DNA of 64,000 nucleotides from VXNE01 sp963668365. GTDB lineage: Bacteria; Pseudomonadota; Gammaproteobacteria; Pseudomonadales; Azotimanducaceae. Below, piece after piece: positions 9,268 to 18,967 of the stretch. The position numbers and the translations under genes are program-made. The stretch covers positions 2,728,001 to 2,792,000 of the forward strand of contig OY764266.1 in assembly GCA_963668365.1 (NCBI GenBank), written 5' to 3'. The notes under the pieces are model-generated. The model was given only the letters and a program-made list of their open reading frames with translations. It did no database searches and had not been told where the DNA came from. Each line of letters opens with the position of its first letter. Within the stretch, counting starts at the first letter, position 1.

Positions 9268-10311
9268 GTGAAAAAGCCGGTACACCTCGTCGGCAGCGTT
9301 GCCATGGACACATGCGAAGAGGTCTTCGAGCGACTTTCCGAAACCGTCGGCCCGTACATCAGCCGCATTCCCGACGGGGAGACCGGCAAGCGCTCCCGGT
9401 GGATCGCCTTTCAGCGTGAGATGCTGATGGAACACCCGGACATCGAGATCGATCCCACCGTCCCGGAGCTGGAGATCCGCGAGTGGAATGGTCGACTGTT
9501 GCGTGCCATGCCGCTTTTGCGCTTCAAGGACGGAACGGACCTCGATGGCATCTGCTTCGAGACCGGCTATGACCAGGCTGCCCTGGACTCCTATGGCGTT
9601 TTCGAGACCATGCGCAGCGGTGGGCGCATCCCGCGAAGCATCCGGTTCCAGGTCTGCCTGCCCACTCCCATGTCCACCGCTTGCATGTACATGAGCCGGA
9701 AGGCCCATCAGGATTTCATCAAGGTATATGAGCGGTCCCTGCGCACTGCGTTGGCGACGATTCTGGACGGGATCCCGCATGAGGATCTCGCCATTCAGTA
9801 TGACGTGTGTCAGGAAGTCCTGATCTTTGAGGACTACTTTCCGCATCGGCCCGACGACTACAAGAGCCAGGTGTTCGACCTGCTCGGCAGGCTCGGTGAC
9901 GCAGTACCCGAGGACGTGCAACTCGGCTATCACCTGTGCTACGGGTCGCCCGCCGACGAACACCTGGTGATGCCGAGAGACATGGGAATACTCGTTGAAA
10001 TGCTGAATGGGGTGAATGCCGCGGTGAGGAGAAGGATCGAGTTCCTACACATCCCGGTGCCCAGGGCCCGTACCGATGACAGTTATTTCCGGCCCCTGCA
10101 AAATCTGAGCATTGACAGGGACATTGAGCTTTACCTGGGCCTCATTCACCACGACGACGAAGCGGGAGATTCGGCCCGGATAGCCACCGCCCGGAAATAC
10201 CTGGACGATTTCGGCATATCTACGGAATGCGGTTGGGGACGCACCGATCCCGCCCGCGTGCCGGGGCTGCTGGACAGTCATTGCAAGCAGGCGCGGCTGA
10301 TCGGCGATTGA
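9268..10311 (+). CDS. MetE/UROD-fold protein of unknown function
   Basis: This protein resembles the cobalamin-independent methionine synthase/uroporphyrinogen decarboxylase TIM-barrel superfamily. The hints are an early HLVGSV and RIPDGETGKR block, a middle LGYHLCYG, and a late STECGWGRTDP, where histidine and cysteine in MetE-like proteins bind zinc. I chose GTG at 9268 because AGGAGA lies seven bases upstream and the conserved VKKPVHLVGS begins there; the frame is open 51 codons further but without protein character. The length is 347 residues. The exact reaction, possibly a methyl or C1 transfer, is not known. The assignment rests on remembered motif patterns, not on a search. Confidence 0.6.
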   Translation: MKKPVHLVGSVAMDTCEEVFERLSETVGPYISRIPDGETGKRSRWIAFQREMLMEHPDIEIDPTVPELEIREWNGRLLRAMPLLRFKDGTDLDGICFETGYDQAALDSYGVFETMRSGGRIPRSIRFQVCLPTPMSTACMYMSRKAHQDFIKVYERSLRTALATILDGIPHEDLAIQYDVCQEVLIFEDYFPHRPDDYKSQVFDLLGRLGDAVPEDVQLGYHLCYGSPADEHLVMPRDMGILVEMLNGVNAAVRRRIEFLHIPVPRARTDDSYFRPLQNLSIDRDIELYLGLIHHDDEAGDSARIATARKYLDDFGISTECGWGRTDPARVPGLLDSHCKQARLIGD

Positions 10312-10434
10312 TTTTTTGAATTCTGGCTCTGTCGACTGGCAAGGGCGTCATCGAGCAGGGGTGGGAGGCTCAAGTTGATAGACATGGACCGCCGGAATCC
10401 GAATGTGGGCCGCCGTCGCCTGAATGAGTAGCGT

Positions 10435-11835
10435 CTACGTGCGGGAATCCCAGATTTCTCGCCAGGCGTCGAACTCCCGGGGCGACACCCGGTAACGGGC
10501 ATAGTTGCCTTCGTGCAGTCCAAGGAGTTCCGTCTCGGCGACTTCGAGGAAGCGAGCTCGGTCTCCCGCCTCCACGTTCGCCTCGACCCAGGCGGCAACG
10601 CGGGCGGTAGCCGATTCGATGTTCATACGGTTGCGGACCACTTCCCCAACGATCTTGCGCAATGCCTCGCGGTAGAGAAGCCTGAACGGGTCCGGTTCCC
10701 CGACGGACTGCCTGATGGCGCCGTAGCGGCCTGCGGAACGTTCGTAGGCCCAGATGAAGAGATCCTTCATCAGGCTGATCTCGTTCCGCTCGTATACCAG
10801 CAGTAGCGCATCGGTGTAATAGTCGCGCGGCACGTCGTTGAACGAGAGCGGCGCAAGGTCGTGCTTGATGAACGGTATGTTTGCCGCAAGGCGTGAGACT
10901 CTCTTGTTGACGTCGTCGAACGCTTGGAGATACGGCAACTGAACGAGGCAGAAAAGCGCCTGCTCAAGCGGGTGATAAATCGCTTGTGCAGTGGCGAGGA
11001 CGTGGTGGAAGTACTCCTCTACCTGCGCCGGCATTTGGGGAGGGCGGTAGGCGGAGGCTCCAATGCCGACGGGCATCCTCCTGAGCCGGCCCGGAGCCGC
11101 AGGATCCGGCAGCAGGTTTTCTGCCAGTATCGCGTGCAGGTTGAGGATCGTGCGATGGTCGAGTCCGACGTCGTCCGCGTTCTCCACGAGAAACTCGATG
11201 GCGTGCTTGTGGTTGAGGATCATCTGCGTCTCGCGGATATCCCGGCCGGCCGCCGGTATTCCCACTTCGATCAGACGTTTGGTGTCGAGCAGGGAGTAGG
11301 TATTGCCTTCGAGACGGCTCGAGTTCCAGGAGAGGTCGATGAGCATCCGGTCGAGAATTCGACGGGCATGGGTGCCGGCGGGCTGCGGCGTCTCGTGGAA
11401 CTCCCCCAGACTGCGGAGTCTTGTCCGTTCCTCCGCCGAAAGGTAGGCGCTGATGTTCGGACGGTAGTCGTCGATGAACTCGCGCCGATAGCCGACGGGC
11501 AGGCGTTGACTGGGGGGCTGTGAGAGGTACCGTTGACGAAACTCGTCGCGAAGCAGGGCGAGTTCCTCTGGAACGGAGTCGACCGTTGCGCTCGTGGTCG
11601 GCGGTCCGGCGGGGACATGGCGCCCGACATCTGCGGTTGGCGGTACACGGTAGATGGTGCTACGTCCCTGTGCTTCCCTGACGAGCCGCCGCATGGCGAC
11701 CAGCCGCGCGAGCCGGTACTGAAGGGTGCGCCGCGGCACCGCGCTATCGAGTGCAGGGGCGATGTCCTTTACGCCGATGCCGTCGGGGTGACGTCGGACG
11801 ACGGCTTCGATGTCACTGAACCTGTTCTCGAGCAT
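10435..11835 (-). CDS. Fic-family protein with N-terminal winged helix, lacking the usual catalytic histidine
   Basis: This is a Fic-domain protein of 466 residues from the ATG at 11835. Residues 1-65 look like a winged helix (IEAVVRRHPDGIGVKDIAPAL). The inhibitory motif SRLEGN is at about 173-178, and the Fic core reads QAFDDVNKR at about 304-312. The canonical core is HPF-x-D/E-G-N-G-R, so here glutamine sits in place of the catalytic histidine, while the phenylalanine, acidic residue, asparagine and arginine remain. I recall related DNA-binding Fic proteins with a similar core, so this may be a regulator rather than an AMP transferase. Upstream lies an array of 9-bp repeats. An in-frame start upstream (11982) would translate those repeats and is less likely. 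Confidence 0.8.
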   Translation of the reverse strand: MLENRFSDIEAVVRRHPDGIGVKDIAPALDSAVPRRTLQYRLARLVAMRRLVREAQGRSTIYRVPPTADVGRHVPAGPPTTSATVDSVPEELALLRDEFRQRYLSQPPSQRLPVGYRREFIDDYRPNISAYLSAEERTRLRSLGEFHETPQPAGTHARRILDRMLIDLSWNSSRLEGNTYSLLDTKRLIEVGIPAAGRDIRETQMILNHKHAIEFLVENADDVGLDHRTILNLHAILAENLLPDPAAPGRLRRMPVGIGASAYRPPQMPAQVEEYFHHVLATAQAIYHPLEQALFCLVQLPYLQAFDDVNKRVSRLAANIPFIKHDLAPLSFNDVPRDYYTDALLLVYERNEISLMKDLFIWAYERSAGRYGAIRQSVGEPDPFRLLYREALRKIVGEVVRNRMNIESATARVAAWVEANVEAGDRARFLEVAETELLGLHEGNYARYRVSPREFDAWREIWDSRT

Positions 11836-11847
11836 GGGTGATTTCGA

Positions 11848-11949
11848 TTGCGCGATTTGCGCGATTGTTGCACGATAAAGTTTAACGCGCAAACTATATT
11901 GCGTGATTAGGTGTTCTTGCGTCCCTGTTTGCGCGATATATTGCGCGAT
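11848..11949. repeat. array of six TTGC(G/A)(C/T)GAT repeats upstream of the Fic gene
   Basis: Six direct copies of a 9-mer occur at 11848, 11857, 11868, 11899, 11929 and 11941: four exact TTGCGCGAT and two variants, TTGCACGAT and TTGCGTGAT. An inverted near-copy (AACGCGCAA) sits at 11885-11893. The array begins 12 bases upstream of the Fic start codon, so it could be the operator of this winged-helix protein or an expanded short repeat. One more exact copy lies at 15558-15566. Confidence 0.75.
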
Positions 11950-12012
11950 TTCTCTGTTCGCGACCGTCCTCGGCGGACTCATTGCGGTGGCAGTGCATGC
12001 CCCGCCGACTCT

Positions 12013-13128
12013 TCAGCCGCCTACGCCAAGCTCCGATGGCCGGGTCGAGTCGACGTCGATCAGCAACGGTTCGGCACCGATCTGGATGACGCCCAAGCGG
12101 TAGCGTACGGCGTCGTCGAGCGTGTACACCCCCGTGTTGGTGTGCGGGAACTGCTCGCTCAGATGATGCACCTCGACCCGATGCGGACCCGGCACCACGC
12201 CATGCGAAGCTGGAATCGAGAACCGGCCGTCGTCTCCCCGCGAGGTGCGCACGCGCGCCGGCGGTGCATTGCTGTCGAGCGGCAGAAAGGTCACCCGCGC
12301 CCGGCCCATGACCTTGCCGTCCAATGTCACTCGACCGGTGACGGCTTGCCTCTCGCCCTGCGTCAGCAGGCCGCACCGGCGCAGCCAGTTCAGCATCAGG
12401 CCCGGCCAACCGCTGAAGTCCGGGTCTCCCGCCCCAAGTCCTGTGCCGTGCTCTCCGAATCCGTAGATATGCAGTTCCGCCGCGACGCCGGCTTCGAGTA
12501 GCGCGTCGTAGAACAGCGTCGACTGGCTTGCGGGTACGATGTCGTCTTCGTGCGTATGAACCAGGAAGGTTGGTGGCGTGGATGCATTGACGCGAGTGTC
12601 CGCAGGCGTGTATTCGGCTTCCTTGCGCCCGCGCAGAATTCCGTTGGTGACCGCATAGACCGGCACGAGGAAATCCGGCCGGATCGAGACCCGCTCGATT
12701 GGATCGACCGCGTCGCCATCGCCCGCGCCCCACCGCGTGCCCACGGCCACGGCAAGATGGCCACCGGCGGAAAAGCCGAGCATCCCCAACCTGTTTGGCG
12801 CAATGCGCAAATCGGCCGCGCGGTGCCGGACAAGCCGTACCGCCCGGAGTCCGTCCAACAGCGACACATCGGAGTGATAGCGCTCGCCGACCCGGTAACG
12901 CAGCACGAAAGCCGCGATGCCGCGCCGGTTCAGCCAGCGCGCGACCTGCAGGCCTTCCTCGTCCGACGAGAGAGTGCGGTAGCCGCCGCCGGGATTGATG
13001 ATGACTCCGGTGCCGGTTGCGACGGCGGGATCGGGCAGGTGCACGGTCAACTGGGGACAATCGATGGCGAGGTCCCCAACGGCTCCAGATGCACCTTCGG
13101 GCCACAGCGGGAGAGCGGTCTCGTTCAT
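12013..13128 (-). CDS. BD-FAE/acetyl-xylan-esterase-like hydrolase with C-terminal beta-sandwich domain
   Basis: This is an alpha/beta hydrolase of the carboxylesterase (BD-FAE-like) type. The oxyanion region is NPGGGY near residue 46, the nucleophile elbow is GFSAGG near residue 115, the acidic residue is in HTHEDD, and the catalytic histidine is in GEHGTG. After about residue 270 there is a domain (VTGRVTLDGKVMGRARVTF and onward) resembling a carboxypeptidase-regulatory-like or transthyretin-like beta sandwich found in planctomycete-type secreted proteins. I chose the ATG at 13128; no signal peptide is evident. The 5' flank is shared with the divergent Tat sulfatase, so both may take part in carbohydrate ester removal. 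The substrate is inferred only from family habits. Confidence 0.75.
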   Translation of the reverse strand: MNETALPLWPEGASGAVGDLAIDCPQLTVHLPDPAVATGTGVIINPGGGYRTLSSDEEGLQVARWLNRRGIAAFVLRYRVGERYHSDVSLLDGLRAVRLVRHRAADLRIAPNRLGMLGFSAGGHLAVAVGTRWGAGDGDAVDPIERVSIRPDFLVPVYAVTNGILRGRKEAEYTPADTRVNASTPPTFLVHTHEDDIVPASQSTLFYDALLEAGVAAELHIYGFGEHGTGLGAGDPDFSGWPGLMLNWLRRCGLLTQGERQAVTGRVTLDGKVMGRARVTFLPLDSNAPPARVRTSRGDDGRFSIPASHGVVPGPHRVEVHHLSEQFPHTNTGVYTLDDAVRYRLGVIQIGAEPLLIDVDSTRPSELGVGG

Positions 13129-13338
13129 TGGCTTGGGAATGGTCGTTGGAAAGGGTCGTAGTTCGTCGCATAGATTACCAACACTGAACGCGCGATCGTG
13201 GTGCGGCGCCAATGGACCACCTAGTCCACAAGCAGGCCGAAGCGCGGACTCCCTTTGACGTGTAAAGCGAGGTCGCGATCCCTGACGGTCTCTGGGCGGC
13301 TATCATCGATGCGTACCGATGGCTTCAGTGGTGATGCG

Positions 13339-15531
13339 ATGCGCCTTTCGCGCCGAAGATTCGTAGAGTCGTCAGCCCTGCTCACGGCCGCCGCGCTGAG
13401 CGGGGGTAGCAAGGCTGCGGCAATCGAAGACGCCCGGCGCCGAGGGCAGCGCGGCGGCAAGCCGAACATTGTCCTGGTGGTACTCGACGACGTGGGCTTC
13501 GGCGACCTCGGCTGCTATGGGTCCGAGGTGCCCACGCCATGCCTGGACGGTCTCGCCGCCAATGGCCTGCGCTACAACAACTTCCATGTCTCCTCGCTGT
13601 GCGCGCCGACCCGGGCGAGCCTGATGACGGGCATGAACGCCCATGCCGCAGGGGTGGGCAATATTGCCGAGTGGGGCCGTGACCATCCCGGGTACCGAGG
13701 TTGGATCCGAGACGATGTACGGACGCTGCCGGAACTGCTTAGCCCGTCCGGCTACCGCAGCTATGCCGTGGGCAAGTGGCACCTGTCTCCCGTCGAGGGG
13801 CGCAACGCGACGGGTCCGTTTGACCAGTGGCCCACGGGGCGGGGCTTCGACCACTGGTACGGCTTTCTTGGCGCGGCGGCCGACCACTGGCACCCGGAAC
13901 TGTTCCGCAACCGCCATGCCGTCTATCCGGACAAGAGCGGCGGCTATCACCTGACGGAGGACCTGGTCGATCAGTCCATCGATTTCATCAGGAACCACGT
14001 CGTCGCCTCCGCCGATGTGCCTTTCTTTCTGTACCTGTCGTTCGGCGCCTGTCACTTTCCCTATCACGTCCCCCCTGACTACATGGCGCGGCATCGCGGC
14101 GCGTACGACGCGGGTTGGGATGCGGTGCGGTCGGAACGGTTCGCGCGCCAGCAGGAGATCGGGATTGCGCCGGCAAACGCGGAACTTGCGCCGCGCAACC
14201 CGGGCGTTCCGGCCTGGGATGACATTTCGGACGATGAGCGGCGATTCGGTGCGCGGACCCAGGAAGCCTATGCGGGCTTCCTTCACCATACGGACGATCA
14301 ATTGCAACGCCTGGTAGATTTTCTCGAACGGGCAGGGCGGCTCGAAGACACCGTCCTGATGGTGCTGTCGGACAACGGCGCCGGCTCCTGGGGGCCTCCC
14401 GCCGGCCGGCTGGATGTGCACCGCGCCGTCTACATCGAACCGGAACCCATCGATGAACTGATCGCCAACATCGACCTCGTGGGCAGCGACCAAAGCCAGC
14501 CAAGCTACGGGGCCGGCTGGGCCCAGGTCAGCAACACGCCGCTCAAGCTGTACAAGGGCGACACCTACGAAGGCGGAATCCGCGCCCCGTTGATCGTCCA
14601 CTGGCCGGGCGGCGGACTGCCCGAAGACATGATCTGCGGGCAGTACCATCACGTCACCGATGTCGTTCCGACGCTGCTCGGCCTGGCCGGCCACCCGGGC
14701 GATTCCGTCGACGGCATCAGCTTTGCCTACACGTTCGCCTCTCCGGATGCGCCAACGCGGAAGCAGGTCCAGTTCTACGAGACCGCCGGCGACCGGGCCA
14801 TCTGGATCGACGGGTGGAAAGCTGTCACGCAGCACCGGGCCGACACCGATTTCGAGGACGACTACTGGGCGCTGTATCACGCACCGGACGACTTTTCCGA
14901 AATCCACGACCGGGCGGCGGAGTTTCCGGATCGGGTGGCGAATATGACGACCCTCTGGTACCGGGAAGCCGAGCGCAACAACGTGCTTCCGCTGGAGGAC
15001 GATCTCCTGTCGCTCGAAGCCGACGTTGCGCCGCGTCCGCGCTCCCGCTACGTGTTCTTTCCGGGGGCGACCCGCGTTGATCGGCGCAACGCCCCGGACA
15101 TCTTCAACCACGACTACATGATTACCGCGGAAGTCGAATTGACCACCGGCCGCGCCAACGGCGTGCTGCTTGCCTCCGGCGACAGCATGGCGGGATACGA
15201 GATGTTGATGCGTGACGGCTTTCTTGAATACGTCTATGTGTTTACCCGCGGCCGTCATTATTCGGCCAGGACCCGCGACCCTGTACCGGCCGGCCAGCAC
15301 GTGCTGACGCTGCGTGGCTGGAAGACCTCCGCGTCCTCGGGCCACGTCGAACTGTTTGTCGACGGTCAGGCGTCTGGCGGTGCCGACATTCCCAGGATGT
15401 GGGAAGTGAAAAGCCTGAATGCGGGCGTACGTTGCGGCGAGAATCGGGGCGCTCCGATCAGCCGATTGTACCGGGGCGCGTTCCGCTTCGGTGAGACGCT
15501 GGAGCGGCTCACGGTCGAACTGGAGATCTGA
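13339..15531 (+). CDS. Tat-exported arylsulfatase-type enzyme with extra C-terminal domain
   Basis: This is a formylglycine-dependent sulfatase. The N terminus MRLSRRRFVESSALLTAAAL is a clear twin-arginine signal, which decides the ATG at 13339. Metal-binding residues are in VLVVLDDVGFGDLG, the activation motif is CAPTRASLMTG, and KWHLSP and VLSDNGAGS are further active-site blocks. At 730 residues it is longer than the 486-residue sulfatase at the left, because about 170 C-terminal residues after YWALYHAPDD form an additional beta-rich region. Export by Tat would place it folded in the periplasm or outer surface. The gene is divergent from the esterase and converges with the YejA-like gene. 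Substrate specificity cannot be assigned. Confidence 0.92.
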   Translation: MRLSRRRFVESSALLTAAALSGGSKAAAIEDARRRGQRGGKPNIVLVVLDDVGFGDLGCYGSEVPTPCLDGLAANGLRYNNFHVSSLCAPTRASLMTGMNAHAAGVGNIAEWGRDHPGYRGWIRDDVRTLPELLSPSGYRSYAVGKWHLSPVEGRNATGPFDQWPTGRGFDHWYGFLGAAADHWHPELFRNRHAVYPDKSGGYHLTEDLVDQSIDFIRNHVVASADVPFFLYLSFGACHFPYHVPPDYMARHRGAYDAGWDAVRSERFARQQEIGIAPANAELAPRNPGVPAWDDISDDERRFGARTQEAYAGFLHHTDDQLQRLVDFLERAGRLEDTVLMVLSDNGAGSWGPPAGRLDVHRAVYIEPEPIDELIANIDLVGSDQSQPSYGAGWAQVSNTPLKLYKGDTYEGGIRAPLIVHWPGGGLPEDMICGQYHHVTDVVPTLLGLAGHPGDSVDGISFAYTFASPDAPTRKQVQFYETAGDRAIWIDGWKAVTQHRADTDFEDDYWALYHAPDDFSEIHDRAAEFPDRVANMTTLWYREAERNNVLPLEDDLLSLEADVAPRPRSRYVFFPGATRVDRRNAPDIFNHDYMITAEVELTTGRANGVLLASGDSMAGYEMLMRDGFLEYVYVFTRGRHYSARTRDPVPAGQHVLTLRGWKTSASSGHVELFVDGQASGGADIPRMWEVKSLNAGVRCGENRGAPISRLYRGAFRFGETLERLTVELEI

Positions 15532-15628
15532 CTCCAGTTGCGTGGCTTGGCTTTATATTGCGCGATTGCCTGCTTGCGGCAGTCCTCGGCGGGTGCGCCC
15601 TGAACCCTTCCGATACCCACTACGATTT

Positions 15629-17500
15629 TCAATGTTCCATGTTGAGCCGTGCGGCCTTGGATTCGTCGTACCACCAGCCGTCGGGGTAGGCAGGTCGATA
15701 AAGTGGTTCGGGCGGGCGTCCGAACTTGTCCCAATGCAACGTGCGACGCTGATCGATCGCGTACAGCGGGATCAGGTGGTGGCCCCAGAGCAACACGCGG
15801 TCCAGGGCGCGACAGGCCGCGATGACCTGATCGAGGGTGTCGGCTGCTTCCGCGCTCTCGACGAGATGGTCGACCAGAGGATCGCTAACGCCGGTGATGT
15901 TGCGAGAGCCTTCCCGCGCTGTCGAGGTGGAGTGGAAGTGGGAACGCAACTCCAGGGTCGGCGGCATCAGAATGCCGTAGTCCTGGACCAGCGCGTCGTA
16001 TTCCCGGCGGCGGATGCGATTGGTGTATTGGGTGACGTCCACGAGACGGATCCTCGCCTCGATGCCGAGCCGCTCAAGCGCTGCGGACCAGGGCAACAGG
16101 ATTCGCGTGTTGTCGGGATCGAGGGTCAGCAACTCGAGCGTGAACGGTGCCCCGTCGGCATCGCGCAGTGCGCCGTCGTCGAACTGCCAACCGGACGCGG
16201 CGAGCAGATTCCGCGCTTCGAGCAGGTTCTCGTTGGAGGTGGCTTGACTTCCTGTCTTCGAATAGTCGAAAGGTCGCTCGAAAAGCGCGGAAGGCAGTGC
16301 GTCCCGAAAGCGCGACAGCAGGGCCAACTCGTCCTCACTGGGCAAGCCCGTGGCCGACAGGATGGTCCCGGGCCAATAACTCAGTGCCCGCGTGCGCTCG
16401 CCGTGGTACAGCTTCTCGTTGATCCACTCGTAGTTCAGCGCCAGCGCAAGTGCCTCTCGAACCCGCCTGTCGGCCAATCTGGGCACTTGGCTGTTGAGGA
16501 TGATCGCTATCCCGATGCCAACCGATATGCCGTATTCCCGGCGGGCCTTCCTGATCCGTCCGCTATCAAGATCGGATCCCTCGTAGCCGTTCACCCAGTA
16601 CCGAATATCGCTTTCGTCCAGGATGTCGATCAACCCCTTGCGGAAGGCTTCCCTTGCGACGGTGCCATCGCGGTACACCTCATAGCGCACCGTATCGAAG
16701 TTGTACCGGCCCCTGTTGAGAGGAAGATCCTTGCCCCAATAGTCCGGATTGCGTTCGTACTCGATGTGGCGACCCGCCTTCACCTGCTTGATGCGATAGG
16801 GCCCGCTGGAGACGGGCGGTTCAAGGGTGTGGGCAGTCGGATCCCGGTCGCGCCAGTAGTGCTGCGGCATGATGGGGATGTACTGGATCAACGTGACGTG
16901 ATCGTGCGTCAGGGGGGCGATGATGCGAAACGCCACATGGCGTTCGTCCAGTGCCTCGACCGACTCGATGAAGCGGAAGAAGTAGCCTGCCCCCAACTGG
17001 TCTTTCTGCGTCTCGAAGGTGAATACGACATCGCCGGCGGTGATCGGCACGCCGTCATCCCACCTTGCCTCCGGATGGATCCTGAACATGATCGTCCTGC
17101 GGTCGTCGGTCACCGCGATGCCGTCCGCAAGCCGTCCGTAGAATGCCGTGATCTCGTCCCCGCCGCGCACGATGAGGGTGTCGCCGCGATACAGGTACCC
17201 GGATGGGGCGCCGGTCTCACCCTGCGGCATGGGTGCAAGCGTGTTGAACGAAAAGGGGTGTGCGAGGACCAGCTTGCCGCCCTTGGGGGCGTCGGGATTC
17301 AGGTAGTCGAAGTGGGTGAAGTCGGCGGGATACTTGAGGTCCTGGAAGAACGCGATCCCGTGCTTGAACTCCAACTTGTCCAGAACGCCGGCATGGGCGC
17401 TACAAGCGAATGCGGAAATCAGGAAAACGAGACCTAGTCGTGTGGCGCCGTTCAACAATGCGGCGCGTTGTCGTGTTGGTTGAGTCGCTTCGTTGATCAT
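15629..17500 (-). CDS. periplasmic peptide-binding protein, YejA-like (SBP family 5)
   Basis: This is an extracellular solute-binding protein of family 5 in the YejA group, the receptor of an oligopeptide ABC importer. After a signal peptide (LGLVFLISAFACSAHA) comes the typical opening HGIAFFQDLKYPADFTHFDY followed by NPDAPKGG, which is the YejA hallmark. The length of 623 residues is normal. No permease or ATPase genes (yejBEF) are adjacent, so the transporter core must lie elsewhere, or the gene has become separated. The gene converges with the Tat sulfatase. YejA-type receptors in other bacteria take up peptides, including some antimicrobial peptides, but the ligand here is unknown. Confidence 0.88.
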   Translation of the reverse strand: MINEATQPTRQRAALLNGATRLGLVFLISAFACSAHAGVLDKLEFKHGIAFFQDLKYPADFTHFDYLNPDAPKGGKLVLAHPFSFNTLAPMPQGETGAPSGYLYRGDTLIVRGGDEITAFYGRLADGIAVTDDRRTIMFRIHPEARWDDGVPITAGDVVFTFETQKDQLGAGYFFRFIESVEALDERHVAFRIIAPLTHDHVTLIQYIPIMPQHYWRDRDPTAHTLEPPVSSGPYRIKQVKAGRHIEYERNPDYWGKDLPLNRGRYNFDTVRYEVYRDGTVAREAFRKGLIDILDESDIRYWVNGYEGSDLDSGRIRKARREYGISVGIGIAIILNSQVPRLADRRVREALALALNYEWINEKLYHGERTRALSYWPGTILSATGLPSEDELALLSRFRDALPSALFERPFDYSKTGSQATSNENLLEARNLLAASGWQFDDGALRDADGAPFTLELLTLDPDNTRILLPWSAALERLGIEARIRLVDVTQYTNRIRRREYDALVQDYGILMPPTLELRSHFHSTSTAREGSRNITGVSDPLVDHLVESAEAADTLDQVIAACRALDRVLLWGHHLIPLYAIDQRRTLHWDKFGRPPEPLYRPAYPDGWWYDESKAARLNMEH

Positions 17501-18107
17501 TTTATTGAAAGAGTCGTGAGAGATGTAGTTTAAGTTATTGTTTTATTGCGAGTATTTTCGGAATAGGTAGGCGCACAGACAGTATGTTATCTGGCTGGTG
17601 CGTGTCCGCAAAGGCGCATTTTTTTGGCTGTTGGACGTATCCAGCAATGCATCGAGCGTCGATTCGGACCGCGTTTTCGGGCTGACCGGGTCGATTTTTT
17701 CGGAGACGTTGGGGAGAGCGGGTTGACGTTGCGGCAGAACGGGCATAGTCCGGCCGCCCGGAGCGCGCGCCGGGAGCGGCAAGCGGGGATTCGGGGGGCA
17801 GGTGGGCCGCGGCCACAGCCGGGCAGCGGGCGAGGCCGAAGCAGCGCTTCAGATGGGAGATGCCGGCGCGGAAGCGCCTGAGTTGGTCGCGCGCTCGCGG
17901 CGGGCATCTTGGCGGGCACTCATCGAGATCCTCAACGACAAGGAACGTTCTCCCAGATCCCGCTCAGCCGTTTGCAAACGTCCTCGAGGAACAACGCCGC
18001 GACCGTCGTCGTTCCCATGCCCGTGAGCGTCGGGCCGGTTTCGACGACGATGCCGATCTCGGCGCGGTGAAGGTCGCCGTGTCCGTTTCACGGTCGCGCC
18101 CGGCGCG
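17501..18107. other. gene-free stretch between YejA-like gene and autotransporter fragment
   Basis: No convincing gene was found in these 607 bases. Open frames on both strands have arginine- and proline-rich out-of-frame composition. The region may be decayed upstream sequence of the autotransporter pseudogene, but no recognisable passenger domain remains. Confidence 0.4.
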
Positions 18108-18967
18108 ATGCGCACCAGCCTGTGGGGCACGATCGGTTACGGTCTGGGCGACCTTTCGCTAACCCCCGCCGGGGCGTCCGCGAGCATCGATACGGATCTG
18201 AGAATGTCCATGGCGGCGCTTGGCGGGAGGGGCGTGCTGTCGATGCGAACCGGCGCGGCGGGCTCTTTCGAGCTGGCCATGCGCTCCGACGCCATGCTGA
18301 CGGCGACCGAGTCCGGCGAGTCGGAGAACCTGTTGCGCGCCAGGGGCGCCACCAGCCGCGTGCGGACCCTGCTGGAAGGCAGGGGCTCGCTCCCGCTAGG
18401 CACGGGCGGGGTGTTGACGCCCACGCTCGAGGCGGGTCTGCGCTACGACGGCGGCGATGCCGAGACCGGCGCGGGGCTGGAGGTCGGCGGCGGGTTCGGC
18501 TACGTGACCGGTCGGTTGAGCGTGCAGCTTGACGCCCGAGCGCTGGTGGAGCACGAGGACACCGAATACGAAGAGTGGGGATTCAGCGGCTCACTCGCCT
18601 ACAAGCCCCGGAGCGACGGGGCGGGGCTTGCGCTGCAGCTGGGTTCCACATGGGGTGCGGCGCAGAGCGGCTTGCAGTCGCTGTGGTCGCGGGTCGATCC
18701 TCCGGCCTGGCGCGTGGCGGGGCGGCGATGCCCGCCGCGCAACGGTTCCAGGCCGAGTTCGGCTACGGCGTACTTGGGCCCAGGGGACAAGCACTCTGGG
18801 TTCCCTACATCGCGGCGGAGGTAGGCGACGCCTCGCAAGCGTTCAAGCTTGGTCTGAAGCTCAACGCGGGTGAAACGCTTGAGGGTGCGATCGAAATTGG
18901 CCAGCGCGACAACAGCCAGCGTGCGCTGGAACATGTCCTGCAGCTTCGGGGCTCGGTGCGCTGGTAG
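18108..18967 (+). pseudogene. C-terminal beta-barrel fragment of an autotransporter-like protein, frameshifted
   Basis: This is the remnant of a large outer-membrane autotransporter. Frame 1 (from the ATG at 18105-18107, SLWGTIGYGLGDL onward) encodes repeated amphipathic beta strands such as TPTLEAGLRYDGGD and SVQLDARALVEHED, up to LQSLWSR near 18695. The protein then continues in another frame with GGAAMPAAQRFQAEFGYGV and ends with LQLRGSVRW followed by a stop at 18965-18967, a typical barrel C terminus ending in an aromatic residue. A frameshift therefore lies near 18700. No passenger domain or signal peptide is visible upstream, so the gene is both truncated and frameshifted unless the shift is a sequencing error. 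Confidence 0.7.
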
